Source: Rhizomys pruinosus
Lineage: Eukaryota; Chordata; Mammalia; Rodentia; Spalacidae
Length of the DNA: 64,000 nucleotides
Direction of reading: 5' to 3'
Assembly (NCBI GenBank): GCA_009823505.1
Contig: VZQC01012403.1
Location: 1,925,698 to 1,989,697 of the forward strand
In this document: positions 51,593-62,219 of the stretch, in pieces
Numbering within the stretch: the stretch's first letter is position 1
Layout of the letters: the number at the start of each line of letters is the position of its first letter
The notes under the pieces: model-generated
The model's input: the letters and a program-made list of their open reading frames with translations, nothing else
Told to the model about the DNA's origin: nothing
The model's database searches: none
Program-made: the position numbers and the translations under genes

Positions 51593-52163
51593 AAAATGGA
51601 GGCTTAGCTGGATGTGGTCTTGCCCTGAAGGTACTGTTTCTGTTGTTTACTTGTAAATCTCGAGGCCTCTCCTTAATCACTTTAATCTCCTTATCAAAAG
51701 GAACCTCTCCTTCACATGCCTTGGCCCCACCTTTAATCTTCCTAGTGCGGTTTTCAGATCCAAACTGTACATTCTGCATTTCTTTCTTCCCCATCTGCTC
51801 TTCTTCACTGTAGATCTGTACAATATTCACCATTAAAAGCCATGCCACCATTTCTACATTAGGCTGTCTTGAAATATCCTCCGCCAAAGACATCAGTCCA
51901 TTGCTTTTCAACTTAGCATCAGGCAAGCATTTGAGCTGTGGGCAAACTGCGGCCAGACTCTTTATCAAAATGTCCCAGTTGCTGCCTAAGTCTTTATTTT
52001 CCTCTGGAACTACATTTTTTGCAGCAATGCTTTCTTCCAGGCTTCTACTAGAATGGCCCCTTAAGCTCTGCTTATAGTAGTCAACAGCTTTTCTAGCCCA
52101 AAGTTCCAAAGTCTTCCACATTTCTCCAAACATCCACATGGTCAGATTCTTCACAGCCAACAT
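51593..52163 (-). pseudogene. MaLR internal ORF, gag-like candidate
   Basis: About 190 codons remain open on the minus strand from ATG at 52163 until the B2. The product is helical and charged with two conserved-looking blocks (CPQLKCLPDAKLKSNG, MVAWLLMVNIVQIYSEEEQMG). It starts 23 bases after the LTR. MaLR elements are non-autonomous relatives of ERVL and may keep gag-derived sequence. I infer a gag-like origin from position; I do not recognise a domain. Confidence 0.45.
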
Positions 52164-52181
52164 CCCACTTCTGGTACCAAA
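52164..52181 (-). promoter_or_regulatory. MaLR primer-binding site
   Basis: On the minus strand tggtaccagaagtgggat follows the LTR within a few bases. By eye it fits the leucine-tRNA primer site used by ERVL-class elements at most positions. Confidence 0.55.
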
Positions 52182-52185
52182 TAAC

Positions 52186-52544
52186 TGTATTACTCAGTTT
52201 TCTGTTGCTGTGATAAAATGACCATGAGCAAGGGAACTTATAAAAGGAAGAGTTTACTTGAGCTTATGATTGATGGTTCCAGGGAATCACAGTCCATTGT
52301 GGCAGGAAGCATGGTGGCCAGGGCTGGAGCATCAAGCTGAGCATCACATCTCGCAATGAGCACAGGAAGTAGAGAGAGTGACTGGAGACTGAAAAGCTTG
52401 TTAAAGTCACTAAGCCTGCCCCCAATGACGTACTTCCTCCAGTATGGCCACACCTTCTAAGACCTCCAAGAACAATGCCACCAACTGGAGATAAAATGTC
52501 TGAATACTTAAAGCCTATGGGGGACACTCATTCAAACCACCACA
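52186..52544 (-). repeat. MaLR 5' LTR, complete (MT-type)
   Basis: 359 bp. On the minus strand it opens TGTGGTGGTTTGAATGAG and ends CTGAGTAATACA, with an AAACTCTTCCTTTTATAAGTTCC region near the 3' end, typical of mouse MT LTRs. Confidence 0.82.
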
Positions 52545-53640
52545 TTGAGCAACCACAAAGCCAGTGGTACACTGCAAATCTTAGGCACTCCCTCAATCGT
52601 ATGCTTTTACTTGAGCCCAATTTATTAAATCATTCTGAGTATGCTGGCAAGGAGGAAGAATGGGCCAGCAACAGGGGACCAGTAAAACAGAAGATTGGAG
52701 GGTTCTCCCTGATGAGCACCTCTACCTCCCCAGGGCCATAGGATTAGTACTCCTTTCTAAATTCACCAAAGCACCCACCTGGGATCAACCAAGCTAAAGA
52801 AACTGATTAGAGTACCTGGGTGTGGTGGCACACACCTTTAATCCCAGCACTCCGGAAGCAGAGGGAGGTGGATCCTGTGAGTTCAAGGCCAGCCTGGTCT
52901 ACAGAGGGAGTTCCAAGCCAGCTGGAGATGCAGGGAAACCCTGTCTCAAAAAGACCAAAAAAAAAAAAAAAAAAAAAAAGAACTGATTAGAGACAGGTAT
53001 TTCCTACCTCACCTGGATGAGAAAGTTGAGCAGGTCATCTGCCAATGTGCCATCTGTGCTCAAGTGAACCCGAAAGGGGAGAAAACTGCACCCCAGGTAT
53101 TCTCAAAAGTCCCAGCAGGCATTGAGAATTGGACTTTACTGAGGTTACTCCAGCAAGGTTTCACAACCAGTATTTGTTAGTCTTTGTAGCTAATTTCTCA
53201 GGATGGGTGGAAGCCTTTCCCACCAGGTCAGAGCCAGATAATGTAGTTACTAAAAAATTACTAATGAAGATCATCCCTTGTTTTCATCTTCCTTTTATTT
53301 AGGGTCAGCCTTCATACCCAAAGCATCCCAGCAAGTGACTAAAATGTTGGAAATACAGTGGAAACTACATTGTGCATATAGGCTCAGGGCAGGTAGAAAG
53401 AGCTGATGGGACTATTAAAGAGAATGACTAAATTCCAGACAGAAACTGGCAAGGGTTGGACTGAGTTGCTCCCTGTCGTCCTTTTTAGGATTATGTTGTC
53501 CCCCTACATAAATAAGTTAACACCATTTGAGATAATGTTCAACCATCCACCTCCATTAATTCCTGCTAAAGGAAGGTCACAAGCTATTGAAATGTCTAGT
53601 TATTCCTTCCTCAAGTTCCTATAAGCATGACAATGAGCAA
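52545..53640 (+). pseudogene. Class I pol: integrase relic
   Basis: Broken frames show an integrase zinc-finger pattern (CQCAICAQVN near 53040), core-domain fragments ([19 protein letters not shown] near 53190, then GSAF), and a conserved strand turn later. Integrase would insert viral DNA. Stops, shifts and a B1 (52806-52975) disrupt it. Confidence 0.7.
52806..52975 (+). mobile_element. B1 SINE inside integrase relic
   Basis: Forward B1 with A-run. Target duplication aactgattagag is at about 52794-52805 and 52981-52992. Confidence 0.95.
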
Positions 53641-53890
53641 CTCCAGACATCCAAGATTGTCTCTCACCCCCACTGCCTGTATCATCCCTGACTGAACCAG
53701 AACGTAAGTTCCAGCCCAGGCACCTGGTGTGGGTCCATTGCCTGCCCAGCAAGACTTTGGAACCTTTCTGGAAAGGGCTGTATCCTGTGATCCTAACCAC
53801 ACCTATGGCCATCAAGGCAGCAGAAACAGCTGCTTGGATTCACAACTCCCACATGAAGGCAGACACCAGCCAGGACAAAAGTGAAAAATG
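53641..53890 (+). pseudogene. Class I pol C-terminal tail
   Basis: The frame from about 53727 carries the late-integrase pattern LEPFWKGLYPVILTTPMAIK and AAWIHNSHMK, the usual end of gammaretroviral Pol, followed at once by env. Confidence 0.75.
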
Positions 53891-54476
53891 GAAGTTGACA
53901 AGGGACCCCCAACACCCAACACCCACTACAGATGTGATTTATCTGAGCCTTGGACTCAGACTGATATTAATGTTTGGATTATGGCCAGTAGTTCCTATGA
54001 CTGGCCAACCCAGCCAGTGGAGATCTGGAGGTGGGAGTTAATCAGAACCCAGGACCAAAGATTGTTGAGCATTTTTAAGAATGCCACTTCCCAACCTATA
54101 TTTGAGTTAGATTTATGTACCTTCTTCCCACCTGGTGTCCTCTTTGCTGACTCAGGAAGTGGAGGGGGCTATAGGGCTATATGTATCCATATATTAGGCC
54201 TTATTAATAGAATTCCAGGCTGTAGAGGAAGAAATAGTGAAGGAGAGTTAAGGCACAGAAGTTTCAGTGTCTGCTTAGGGATAATGCCAGTTGCAACAAT
54301 TGGGATGGACAGAAGAACCCCCTTATTACTGTCCAAAGGAAAACTTGGGCTGAGTATCCATGATGTAACACCATTACTATAATGGTTAAAGCCTGGACTG
54401 AGTTAGATTCTCACTACTGGACTTCTGGGAAAACCTGGGCACTTAAGGTAAATGGACAAAAATTTTTTAATACTTT
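53888..54476 (+). pseudogene. Class I env surface-subunit N-terminal relic
   Basis: The 164-codon frame overlapping the pol tail, then a shifted frame from 54382, carry surface-subunit-like pieces (FELDLCTFFPPG, SGKTWALKVNG). Overlap of env start with pol end is normal in this class. The signal peptide is not clear. The L1 at 54477 cuts it. Confidence 0.65.
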
Positions 54477-54717
54477 TATTGAAGTTTTGTGCATTTCATA
54501 CATCACTTCTCAGTCCAAGCCAGACTCATATCTCCCTTCCATGCCCCCACCCCTCCTGAGTTCATGAAGTCTGCCATACATGTCCTGTATCCCCTTCTGA
54601 GTCTTTTCAAAGTTTTTTCAAAGCAGAGGATAATTTTGGGGGAAGAACTTTACTGCCTCAGTCAGTTCCCTGTCCCAGTTCTTTTGTTGTTGTTGTTCCC
54701 TCCAATCCATATTGTTT

Positions 54718-54720
<3 letters not shown>

Positions 54721-54750
<30 letters not shown>
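54721..54750. repeat. TA dinucleotide run
   Basis: About 14 (ta) units in the L1 3' UTR. Confidence 0.93.
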
Positions 54751-54752
<2 letters not shown>

Positions 54753-55364
54753 ACACTTATTCTAAAATCATGTCATCTGAAAATAAAATATATCTTATTT
54801 CCAAATCATATCTCAGGATTCACATTTTATTTTAATTTTATATTATTCTAAAATATGCATACATACCCTCCACCCATATACAAAATTACAAAATCTGAAA
54901 ATAAGTGGTAGGTTAATTCTAAAACCCATTAAGGGATTCACATTATAAGATCACAGTTGCTTTTAGATAAAGAGAAATATAACATTAATGTTACTCAGTT
55001 TGCCTTACAAGTAGGTACTTGGTGCTAGCATCCACAGATGAAGGATACCACTCATCATATGTTTTTCTGGGACTGTGTTACTTCACTTAACATAATATCT
55101 TCTAGTTCCATCCATTTACCTGCAAAGTTCATGATGTCATCTTCATTTACTGCTGCATAGAATTCCATTGTGTAGTTGTACCACATTTTCTTTATCCATT
55201 TGTCAGTTGAGGGGCACTTGGGTTGGTTCCAGCTCTTCACTATTGTGAAGAGAGCGGCTATAAACATGGATGTGCATGTATCTCTGCAGTAGGATGAGTC
55301 TTGTGGGTATATACCCAGGAGTGGTATGACTGGTATGACTGGGTTAGGTGGTAGGCTCATTCTG

Positions 55365-55522
55365 AGACTTTTTTTTTTATCTTTTTGAGACAGGGTCTCC
55401 CTGTAGACCCAGCTGTCCTGGAACTCACTCTGTAGACCAGGCTGGCCTTGAACTCACAAAGATCTGACTGCCTCTGCCTCCCAAGTGCTAGGATTAAAGG
55501 CATGCGCCACCATGCCCGGCCT
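55365..55522 (-). mobile_element. B1 SINE inside the L1
   Basis: Reverse B1. Target duplication cattctgagactttt lies at 55358-55372 and about 55525-55539. Confidence 0.95.
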
Positions 55523-55603
55523 CATTCTGAGACTTTTAAGGGTTCTCCACACTGCTTTCCATACTGGTTATATGAGTTTACATTCCCACCAGCAGTGGAT
55601 GAG

Positions 55604-56249
55604 TGTGGGAACGAAACTTTGCCTGGCTTGAGGCAAGAACTTGTAAGACCTGTCCTGCAAAACCTCCAAGAGTTTTCAGATATCTCTGTGGGCATCCAGT
55701 TGTTTCTGTGTGTTATCTGTAGTCCCAGAAGGTCTGGGATATTTCAATGTTTTCTTGCCTTGCCTATCTCTGCAAAGTTCCAGAACCAGATGGCCTCTTC
55801 CCTTGAGGTATTGAGCAGAATGTTGCACCTCTAGTTTACTGGTTGCACAAACAGGAGCTCTGCAGCCCCCCCCCCGATAGGAAACAAAGTGGCTCACCCT
55901 TCCCTTCTGCCTGCCCCCCACTTCGTTGCCCAGAACACAGTAACTTTTGGTATATAAACACACTGCTGGTATGAATAAAAGAGAGAGAGTTTTATCTCCC
56001 GGGCTTTCTCTGAGTCCATATCTGTCTGTATTTCTTTGTCTTTCTTTTCCATTGGCTAACTTCCTCGTGGTCCCCTCCCCCACTCCTTGACAGAGCTAAG
56101 CCTAGAGACTGTCAGCCTGCAGGCAGGAGACAGCCTTGAAGCTTGTGGTCCTGTGGAACGGCCAAGCCTGGTTCTAGAAGGGAAGAAGATTGTGTGGATT
56201 GTGGCCACCCAAGACTAAAGGACCATCAGACGATTATTAAACTCCGGCA
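55604..56249 (+). mobile_element. Solo class II-type LTR inside the L1
   Basis: A 646-bp LTR opening TGTGGGAACG and ending CTCCGGCA, with a gtatataaac TATA region and gaataaaag signal. It is flanked by a perfect 6-bp duplication GATGAG (55598-55603 and 56250-56255), as expected for ERVK-class integration followed by LTR-LTR recombination. The family name is unknown to me. L1 ORF2 sequence resumes on the far side. Confidence 0.85.
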
Positions 56250-56549
56250 GATGAGTATTCCCCTTTCCCTACAACCTCTCCAGCATTTGGTGTCATTTGT
56301 TTTCTTGATCCTAGCCAGTCTTATTGGAGTGAGATGATAACTAACTTAAAGTAGTTTTAATTTGCATTTCCTTAATTATTAGCAATGTTGAACACTTTTT
56401 AAGATGTTTCTCAGCCATCTTCATTTCCTCAATTGTCTGTTCAGTTTTTTTAATCCATCTTTTGATTGAGTCATTTCTTTTCAGTAGTTTATATATTCTG
56501 GAAGTTAATACTCTGACAGATGTATCAGTGGTGAAGGTCTTCCCACTGG

Positions 56550-57187
56550 AGAAAATTTTTGACCTGAAAAATTCACTATACAGAGGAAGGTACCCCCACA
56601 CTGAGTAAAACCCATAAGCCTGGGAACAATTGGCTGCCCCACCCAAAGCCAAAAAGAAACCTTTCCCAGATGGAAGTCCCACTGGCCCTTCTCAGGCATT
56701 CCACTTACCATCAGACAGACCTCAAGTTGTACAATGGCCTGGTTCACATCCCCCAAGGTCAAGCCCACCACAGAGGGAATGAAGTCTCAGACAATTCCCA
56801 CTATGGGTGAATTCCTAGAATTGGAACACTAAGGTTAATGCATAACTGGATAAACTGCTCTATCCCCAGCCTAGGAAATGACTATTGGTTCTGTTTAGAG
56901 CCAAGACCCCATTTCTACTTGGGGATGGGGTTAACTATTCCATCACCCCAACTATTATCCCACCTGAAAATCACGACTGTGAGCCTAAGGAAGCAAATCT
57001 TACTCATAGAGAGCTTCAGGGAGCTTATGTCTGCTTAACATCTTCAACTTATGACTTACCAAGCTCAGTTATGTTCAGTCTTCCAAAGTCCACTGTCATA
57101 TGCCTCACACTAAGAGTATCAGAACCTATTTCCTGGTAGGCCTGTACCTTTGGCCTTGCCAAATGCATAACAGCTGAATATATAGAG
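56550..57187 (+). pseudogene. Class I env surface-subunit C-terminal relic
   Basis: The env sequence resumes after the L1 with proline-rich then cysteine-bearing pieces in mixed frames (frames at 56838-57038 and 56885-57139, e.g. YWFCL and NHDCEP). Many stops. Confidence 0.55.
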
Positions 57188-57856
57188 TTGGACTCCCAAG
57201 AGAGCAGCCTTTGCATCCTAGTTTATGTCCTGCCTCAGATATATGTACATACAGAGGAGGAAGACAAGAAGCATCTCCCAGTGAACACACTCCCCCCTCG
57301 CAACGAGGTTCTCATGTGCAAGAAGAGAAAAGCAGCTTCAGTCATCCTAATTCCTCTCCTTGTAGGGGCAGGAATAGCTGGCTGCACTGCTCTAGAGGCC
57401 TTAGCACTAGCCATAGGAGATCAAACGTTTACGACTTTAAGCACCAGATTAGACCACAATATAGAGCACCTCAGACATTATGTAGATCAGGTGGAAAAAC
57501 AAGTGGACTCCCTGGCAGAAATGGTTTTACAAAACCGCAGAGGATTTGACCAGAAATAAGGAAGCCTCTGTTTGACCTTAGGTGAAAAATGTTATTTTTA
57601 TGCCAATAACTCTGAAGTTGTAAGGGAAACTTTAGCCCTAGTTAAACAGAACTGGGACCAAAGAGCCAAGGAGCATGCTGAAGCCTCTAACCAGTATAAG
57701 TCTTTTTTCTTGGTCCCCATGGCTCACCACCCTCCTAACAGCCATAGCTGGGGACTTTCTCCTATTGCTCCTCAGTATTACCATAGGCCCTTGTATCCTA
57801 AATTGGCTATTAACATACAGAAAGAAGAGACTTAACAGTATTAAAATATTGGCCTT
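57188..57856 (+). pseudogene. Class I env transmembrane-subunit relic
   Basis: Frame 57188-57559 has a basic cleavage-like KKRK site, a hydrophobic fusion-peptide-like segment (IPLLVGAGIAG) and a heptad helix ending LQNRRGFDQ, then an in-frame TAA. After the stop the same frame carries a C-x6-C motif whose last expected cysteine is tyrosine. A shift to 57675-57875 is needed for the membrane anchor (LLLLLSITIGPCILNW). The frame is thus broken at least twice. Confidence 0.82.
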
Positions 57857-58722
57857 TATAACCAGAAATAAATAAATAGTAAGTCCTGAGGAATTTTAGT
57901 TCAGGTATAAAACCTGAGATTTTAGTAAAAAGACAAAAAGTAAAAATAATATAATAATGAAAACAAATCTTAAATAAAATAAATAAGGCTGATATAGACA
58001 CCTCATTGTTTGCAAGGATTTATTGAGATAGATTAGGTCTGAGCACTCTGTCTAGAAGAGGGTATAAGCCTTTAATATTTTTATTACCCTATGTGATGGT
58101 TAATCCTGGGTGTCAACTTGACTGGACTAGGGATGAACAAATATGAGAAAGAGATCTTCAGATTGGACTACCTCAAGCAGGATGGCCCATCCTAAATGTG
58201 TTACCTTCTGCCAGCAGGCAGAATAAAAGGCCATGGCAGAGGGAGCTGGTCCCTTTTTTTCTTGCAGCTTGCCTTCTCTCTCACTGGTAAGTTTGTCTTG
58301 CTGCTGTGATCAACTCCTTGGATCCCAGAGTGTACTGAGATGGGCAGATCTCCTGGAATCCATCGGGCCTTCAGCACCAGATTGGGACTACTGGGACATC
58401 TGGCCTTGTGGACTGAGCAGTTCCCTGGATTCTCAGCCTCTCCAGTGTGGTGTGGCTATTGTTGGACTCCTTGGACTCTATCCCATGAGTGAATCAATAT
58501 ATTCATTCTATTGATTCTGTTTCTTTAGAGAACCCTGACTAATACACCCTATTTTTTTTCAGGTAAAAGTGGTCACTTGACTGCTGATAAGGTCTTGTAA
58601 AAAAAAATTTTCTCTGGTGGGGTGGGGGTCATGGAAAGGGAAATGAGTCTAAATTGGATTGAGAAATGGTGTATGATGTATGAAAAAGTTTAATAACAAT
58701 AAAAATATATTTAAAAAAATAA
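57857..58722 (+). mobile_element. L1 3' end inserted near the class I env end
   Basis: Flanked by a 14-bp duplication taaaatattggcctt (57841-57855 and about 58722-58736). It ends ggtggggtgggggtcatgg...gaaatggtgtatgatgtatg and an A-rich tail, the L1 3' terminus shared with other copies. A solo LTR lies within it. Confidence 0.82.
58092..58546 (+). mobile_element. Solo ERVL-type (MT2/MLT2-like) LTR
   Basis: 455 bp opening TGTGATGGTTAATCCTGGG and ending GAACCCTGACTAATACA, the termini of MT2/MLT2 LTRs. A perfect 5-bp duplication CCCTA flanks it (58087-58091 and 58547-58551). It lies wholly within the L1 end and is therefore younger. Confidence 0.88.
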
Positions 58723-58736
58723 AATATTGGCCTTAC

Positions 58737-58812
58737 AGGCTCAACGTCATCCTGTAGTTTAGCATGAATGTGAATCGATTCTTTGATTCATATAAGGAAA
58801 GCCAGTGGGGAA
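58737..58812 (+). promoter_or_regulatory. Class I env end and polypurine tract
   Basis: The env tail (frame caggctcaacgtcatcctgtag) ends with TAG, followed by aaggaaagccagtggggaa directly before the LTR, a degenerate polypurine tract. Confidence 0.5.
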
Positions 58813-59300
58813 TGTGATGGCCACCAAAACTCCAGTTTCAACACAGCAACACTGTCTTAAAGGAATCCTAGGATTTCACAAAAGGACTTACTTAACTCAG
58901 GAGGACAAAAGCTATAGTTTCCCCCTTACCAGGAACCTGTTAGCTAAACAACCTCAGGAAGCACTGACTGCAGAAGACCCTTGCCCCCTTCCCTGAATGT
59001 GTAACGGTTGTGAAAATAATTAATTAACTGCTTGTTCTGCTTCTGTAAGCTCACTTTATTACTGTCTGCACAACAGACCATGGCACCATCCTGCAGGGCA
59101 GGAATTGCATAGGAGTAAAACAATTATGGTGTGTGCCTTTAAAACCTCCAGCCTCCGACATTCTCTTCACAAGTTTCCAGTTGGGTAATGAAGCTGCTCA
59201 CTGTAACATTGCTTTTTTTTTCTTTTTTATTACATTCTAATCAATTTAAAATCAAACCATATCTAGTGGTCTTTCTTGGTAATCTCAAAACTCTGCAACA
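58813..59300 (+). repeat. 3' LTR of class I provirus
   Basis: 488 bp opening TGTGATGGCC and ending TCTGCAACA. It matches the 5' LTR from about 58952 on. The mismatches with the 5' copy are plentiful, so the provirus is not recent. Confidence 0.85.
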
Positions 59301-60014
59301 CTGGCTGAGAATTTCTAGTTCCCTGTTTGCTTTCAGAGGATTTGTAATTGATTGTTTTCACCATAGCTGTTTGGACAACCTTGTTCCATGAGTTCAGCTT
59401 TTAATTCAATTCATCTTGGTCTTGATATTGTCTTTTCTCATTCATGTGGTAATTTCTTACCTCACAGAATGAGAAGTGGCTTTTAACTGTGGTCTGGCAT
59501 TGTGGATATGACATTAGTAACCTATGGATCCTTTTTATTTTACCAGGCAATTTTTCTGCAGAAGTGTAGTGTGAGGGCTGCCTCCACCTTATTTGCTTAT
59601 TGCTGGACCCCAGTAACACTATTTTGCTGTGGAACTGGAGTATCATTTCCTTCTGTCGTATGGGTAATGCAAGATCAGTTTCCTGCACCAGCCAGGGGAA
59701 CTCTCAAGAGACCAGTGCTTCCATTGAGAAGGGAGGAAGGACCAGAAATCAACTAAAACCCACTCACCAACTAAAACCCAGAGGTAGTTTGCATGTCAGT
59801 GTTTGCCTGGAGTAAAGAGGGCCCTGCCCCCAAAGGTTTTTTGATCTTGAGCCACAACTCTTTTCCTTAATCTTAGTCGAAGAGCAGCAGGCTTTCCTTG
59901 GACATTGTTTTGGTCTACATGTGATGGTAGCCTTGAGTTGCAGGCTTTGCAACACCCTGTCCAGGACTCATTTAGATTTGTGTTAGCATAGATATTATTC
60001 TCCCAATCCCTTTG
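59301..60014. other. Unassigned intergenic DNA
   Basis: No recognised gene. Overlapping ORFs of 60-106 codons on both strands have no motif I can name. May be part of the old L1 that dominates the region. Confidence 0.4.
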
Positions 60015-60228
60015 CTCTTTCTTGTTGGGAATGTAATTAGTAGAGTGCTTACCTAACATGCATGAAGTCCTGGGTTCAAACCCCAGCCTTCCATAAAACC
60101 AGGTGGGGTGGCACATACTTATAATTCCAACACCTGAGAGGTGAAGGCAGAAAAATTAAAAATTCAAGGTCATCCTTGTCTACATATTGAGGTCAAGGCC
60201 AGCCTGGAATATATATGACACCTTGTGC
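60015..60228 (+). mobile_element. B4-type SINE
   Basis: ID-like head (agtagagtgcttacctaacatgcatgaagtcctgggttcaaaccccagc) is followed by a B1-like half (accaggtggggtggcacatac...agcctggaatatatatgac), the B4 layout. Confidence 0.75.
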
Positions 60229-60789
60229 TTTCTTTTTCTTCTAAGTACAAAATCTTTTAAATGTGACTTCCTACGATAACATAGAATTTAGGAGCCTATC
60301 AAGGACTGCATCCCTGAAAAGGACTGACTCTCTCCCTCCCCCAGTAGCCGTGAACTGTCAGTAGTTCTTCAGTCATGGGTGGGACTTCATGAACCCTCTC
60401 CCATTCAGGCTATTTTGGTTGGCTTGATCTTGTCCCAGTCTTGTGCCTACAGTCACAGACTCTGTGAATTCTTACTTTCAGTGTACCCATCATGTTCAGA
60501 AAACACTGTTTCTTAACATTCCTCTAAAACCTCTGGCTCTTACAATCATTCCACCCCCTCTTCTAGAATTTCCCCTGAGCTGCTGGAGAGGGGGCATGAT
60601 ATTGATGTCTCATTTGGGGCTGAACACTCCATAGTAACTCATTCTGTGCACTCTGACCAGCTGTGGGTCTCTGTATTAATTGCTGTCTGTTGCAAAAAGA
60701 AATTTCTCTAATTAAGGATGACAGCTGCACTAATCTAGGGGTATAAAGATAACTATTCAGATGGCAGTTTAATTCTCTCTCCACTTAGC
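60229..60789. other. Unassigned intergenic DNA
   Basis: No recognised element or gene. Confidence 0.4.
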
Positions 60790-61283
60790 AAAATAGTAGC
60801 AGTAGAATCCCCCCTAGGACCAGTGGTAGGTAGGTTCTTGCCCAGGTTTACAATACCAGGCATTAGTTCCATCTTGAGGTACAAACCTTAAAGCAGAAAG
60901 CAGTTGGTTAGTCCCATAACATTCATGCCACTATCTCACCAGTATGTACATCTTGCCAGACTAGTTATTATTATATTTCACAGGATTCAGGGCTATCCAA
61001 AACTGTTGATGATTTTTTTCTCCTCCAGCAGTCTACATAGCACCTTCCTGAACCATGAAAAACAGTAGAGAGGAATTTTCAGGTCAGTACCAGCTTGATT
61101 TCTCCATGTCCTATGATCCAAGTATGTGGTATCTTCAACAGCAGAGTCTTATCATCTAGTTCTTATGAGTAACTAAGAGCAATGGAAATATTCTGCTCTG
61201 TTTTGAGACTGTGTTTTAATGTTCTGTAGGACTGGCCCATACCAACAACAACTTGAAGGGCAGTATCCAACTCCTGCCACTGG

Positions 61284-61443
61284 ACTTTTTTTTTTTTTTT
61301 GGTCTTTTCGAGACAGGGTCTCCCTGTAGCCCCAGCTGTCCTGGAACTCACTCTGTAGACCAGGCTGGCCCTGAACTCACAAAGATCTGCCTGCCTCTGC
61401 CTCCCAAGTGCTAGGATTAAAGGTGTGCGCCTCCACTCCCGGC
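61284..61443 (-). mobile_element. B1 SINE inside L1
   Basis: Reverse B1. Target duplication tgccactggactt lies at 61276-61288 and 61444-61456. Confidence 0.95.
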
Positions 61444-62219
61444 TGCCACTGGACTTCTTATTTCATAACCTAGTATCAGAAATATTATCCTCCTATATAG
61501 GGAAACTCCATTGATATGCTCCATATACATATACAAATTTCATATATATGGAAGCTTCTAAAATAGGTTTCCATATGGCTTTTCCAATCATCCTTAGTGT
61601 TAGTAATCCAAGCCCCACTCCAACCTCTTCCCTACCCCTTCTGCCTTCTCCCCACTTAAACTTTTGCCCCTTCCCCTTATCTACTGTCATTCGTCATATA
61701 TACCACTTGTGTTTGCCTGCTCGCCTCCCTTAAAAATCTCCCCACCCACATTGGCCCCTTTCTAGTTTCCTGATTCTACATGTGCTCCAAGTTAAACTCA
61801 CATATCTCAAGATTCAAAGCTGGAATCCACATCTAACAATAACCTAGGGTATTTGTCTTTCTGGGTCTAGGTTACTTCACTCAGAGTAATTATTTGAAGT
61901 TCTGTCCATTTACTTGCACATTTCATATTTCATTTTTCTTAATATCTGAATAAACTTCCATTGCACATATGTACCACATTGTCATTTTCTGTTCATCAGT
62001 TGATGGCCATCTAGGCAGTGACACTTCCTAGCTCTTGGGAATATAGTGTCTGTGAAACTGGAAGAACAAGTTTCTCGGTATGCTACAACTGCCTTTAGGC
62101 CTATGGCCAGATGATAGTTCTAGTCTAGCTTTTTCGAGGAATTTCCTTAGTGGCTTCCCACCAACAGTGAATAAGTGTTCCTCTTTCCCCCAAATCTTCC
62201 CCAGCAACTGTCAGAAAAA

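Larger units (their letters stand above)
50543..52185 (-). mobile_element. MaLR internal region
   Basis: Contains a purine-rich tract next to the 3' LTR (minus strand aggcggccagggagtggaa-like), the ORF at 52163-51593 and a primer site. A young B2 sits at 51338-51592. Confidence 0.7.
50405..52544 (-). mobile_element. MaLR (MT-type) element inserted in class I pol
   Basis: A minus-strand ERVL-MaLR element: complete LTR at 52186-52544, internal region, and only the first 138 bases of the second LTR (50405-50542, starting on the minus strand TGTGGTGGTTTGAATGAG). The primer site and LTR termini fit the ERVL class. The missing rest of the second LTR shows a later deletion at its outer edge. Confidence 0.8.
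54477..56548 (-). mobile_element. LINE-1 inserted in class I env
   Basis: Reverse L1: 3' end and poly-T at 54477, 3' UTR, ORF2 C-terminus frame at 55360-55055 (IPLLGIYPQDSSYCRDTC, KSWNQPKCPSTDKWIKKMWY, MELEDIMLSEVTQSQ), more ORF2 sequence to about 56545. Near-duplicate gga.aaaattttt on both sides is the likely target duplication. It contains a B1 and a solo LTR. Confidence 0.88.
48334..59300 (+). mobile_element. Defective class I (gammaretrovirus-like) provirus with nested insertions
   Basis: Two related LTRs (48334-48683, truncated; 58813-59300) flank plus-strand gag, pol and env relics in retroviral order. Much of gag, protease and most reverse transcriptase are missing (between about 49560 and 49690), and later insertions split pol and env: a MaLR element (50405-52544), a B1 (52806-52975), an L1 with a B1 and a solo LTR (54477-56548), and an L1 3' end with a second solo LTR (57857-58722). 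Every long frame is broken. Confidence 0.88.

Noticed and set aside
54489..54851. 120-codon plus-strand ORF at the L1 3' UTR
   Set aside because: It is an antisense frame through L1 3' UTR and a (TA)n run.
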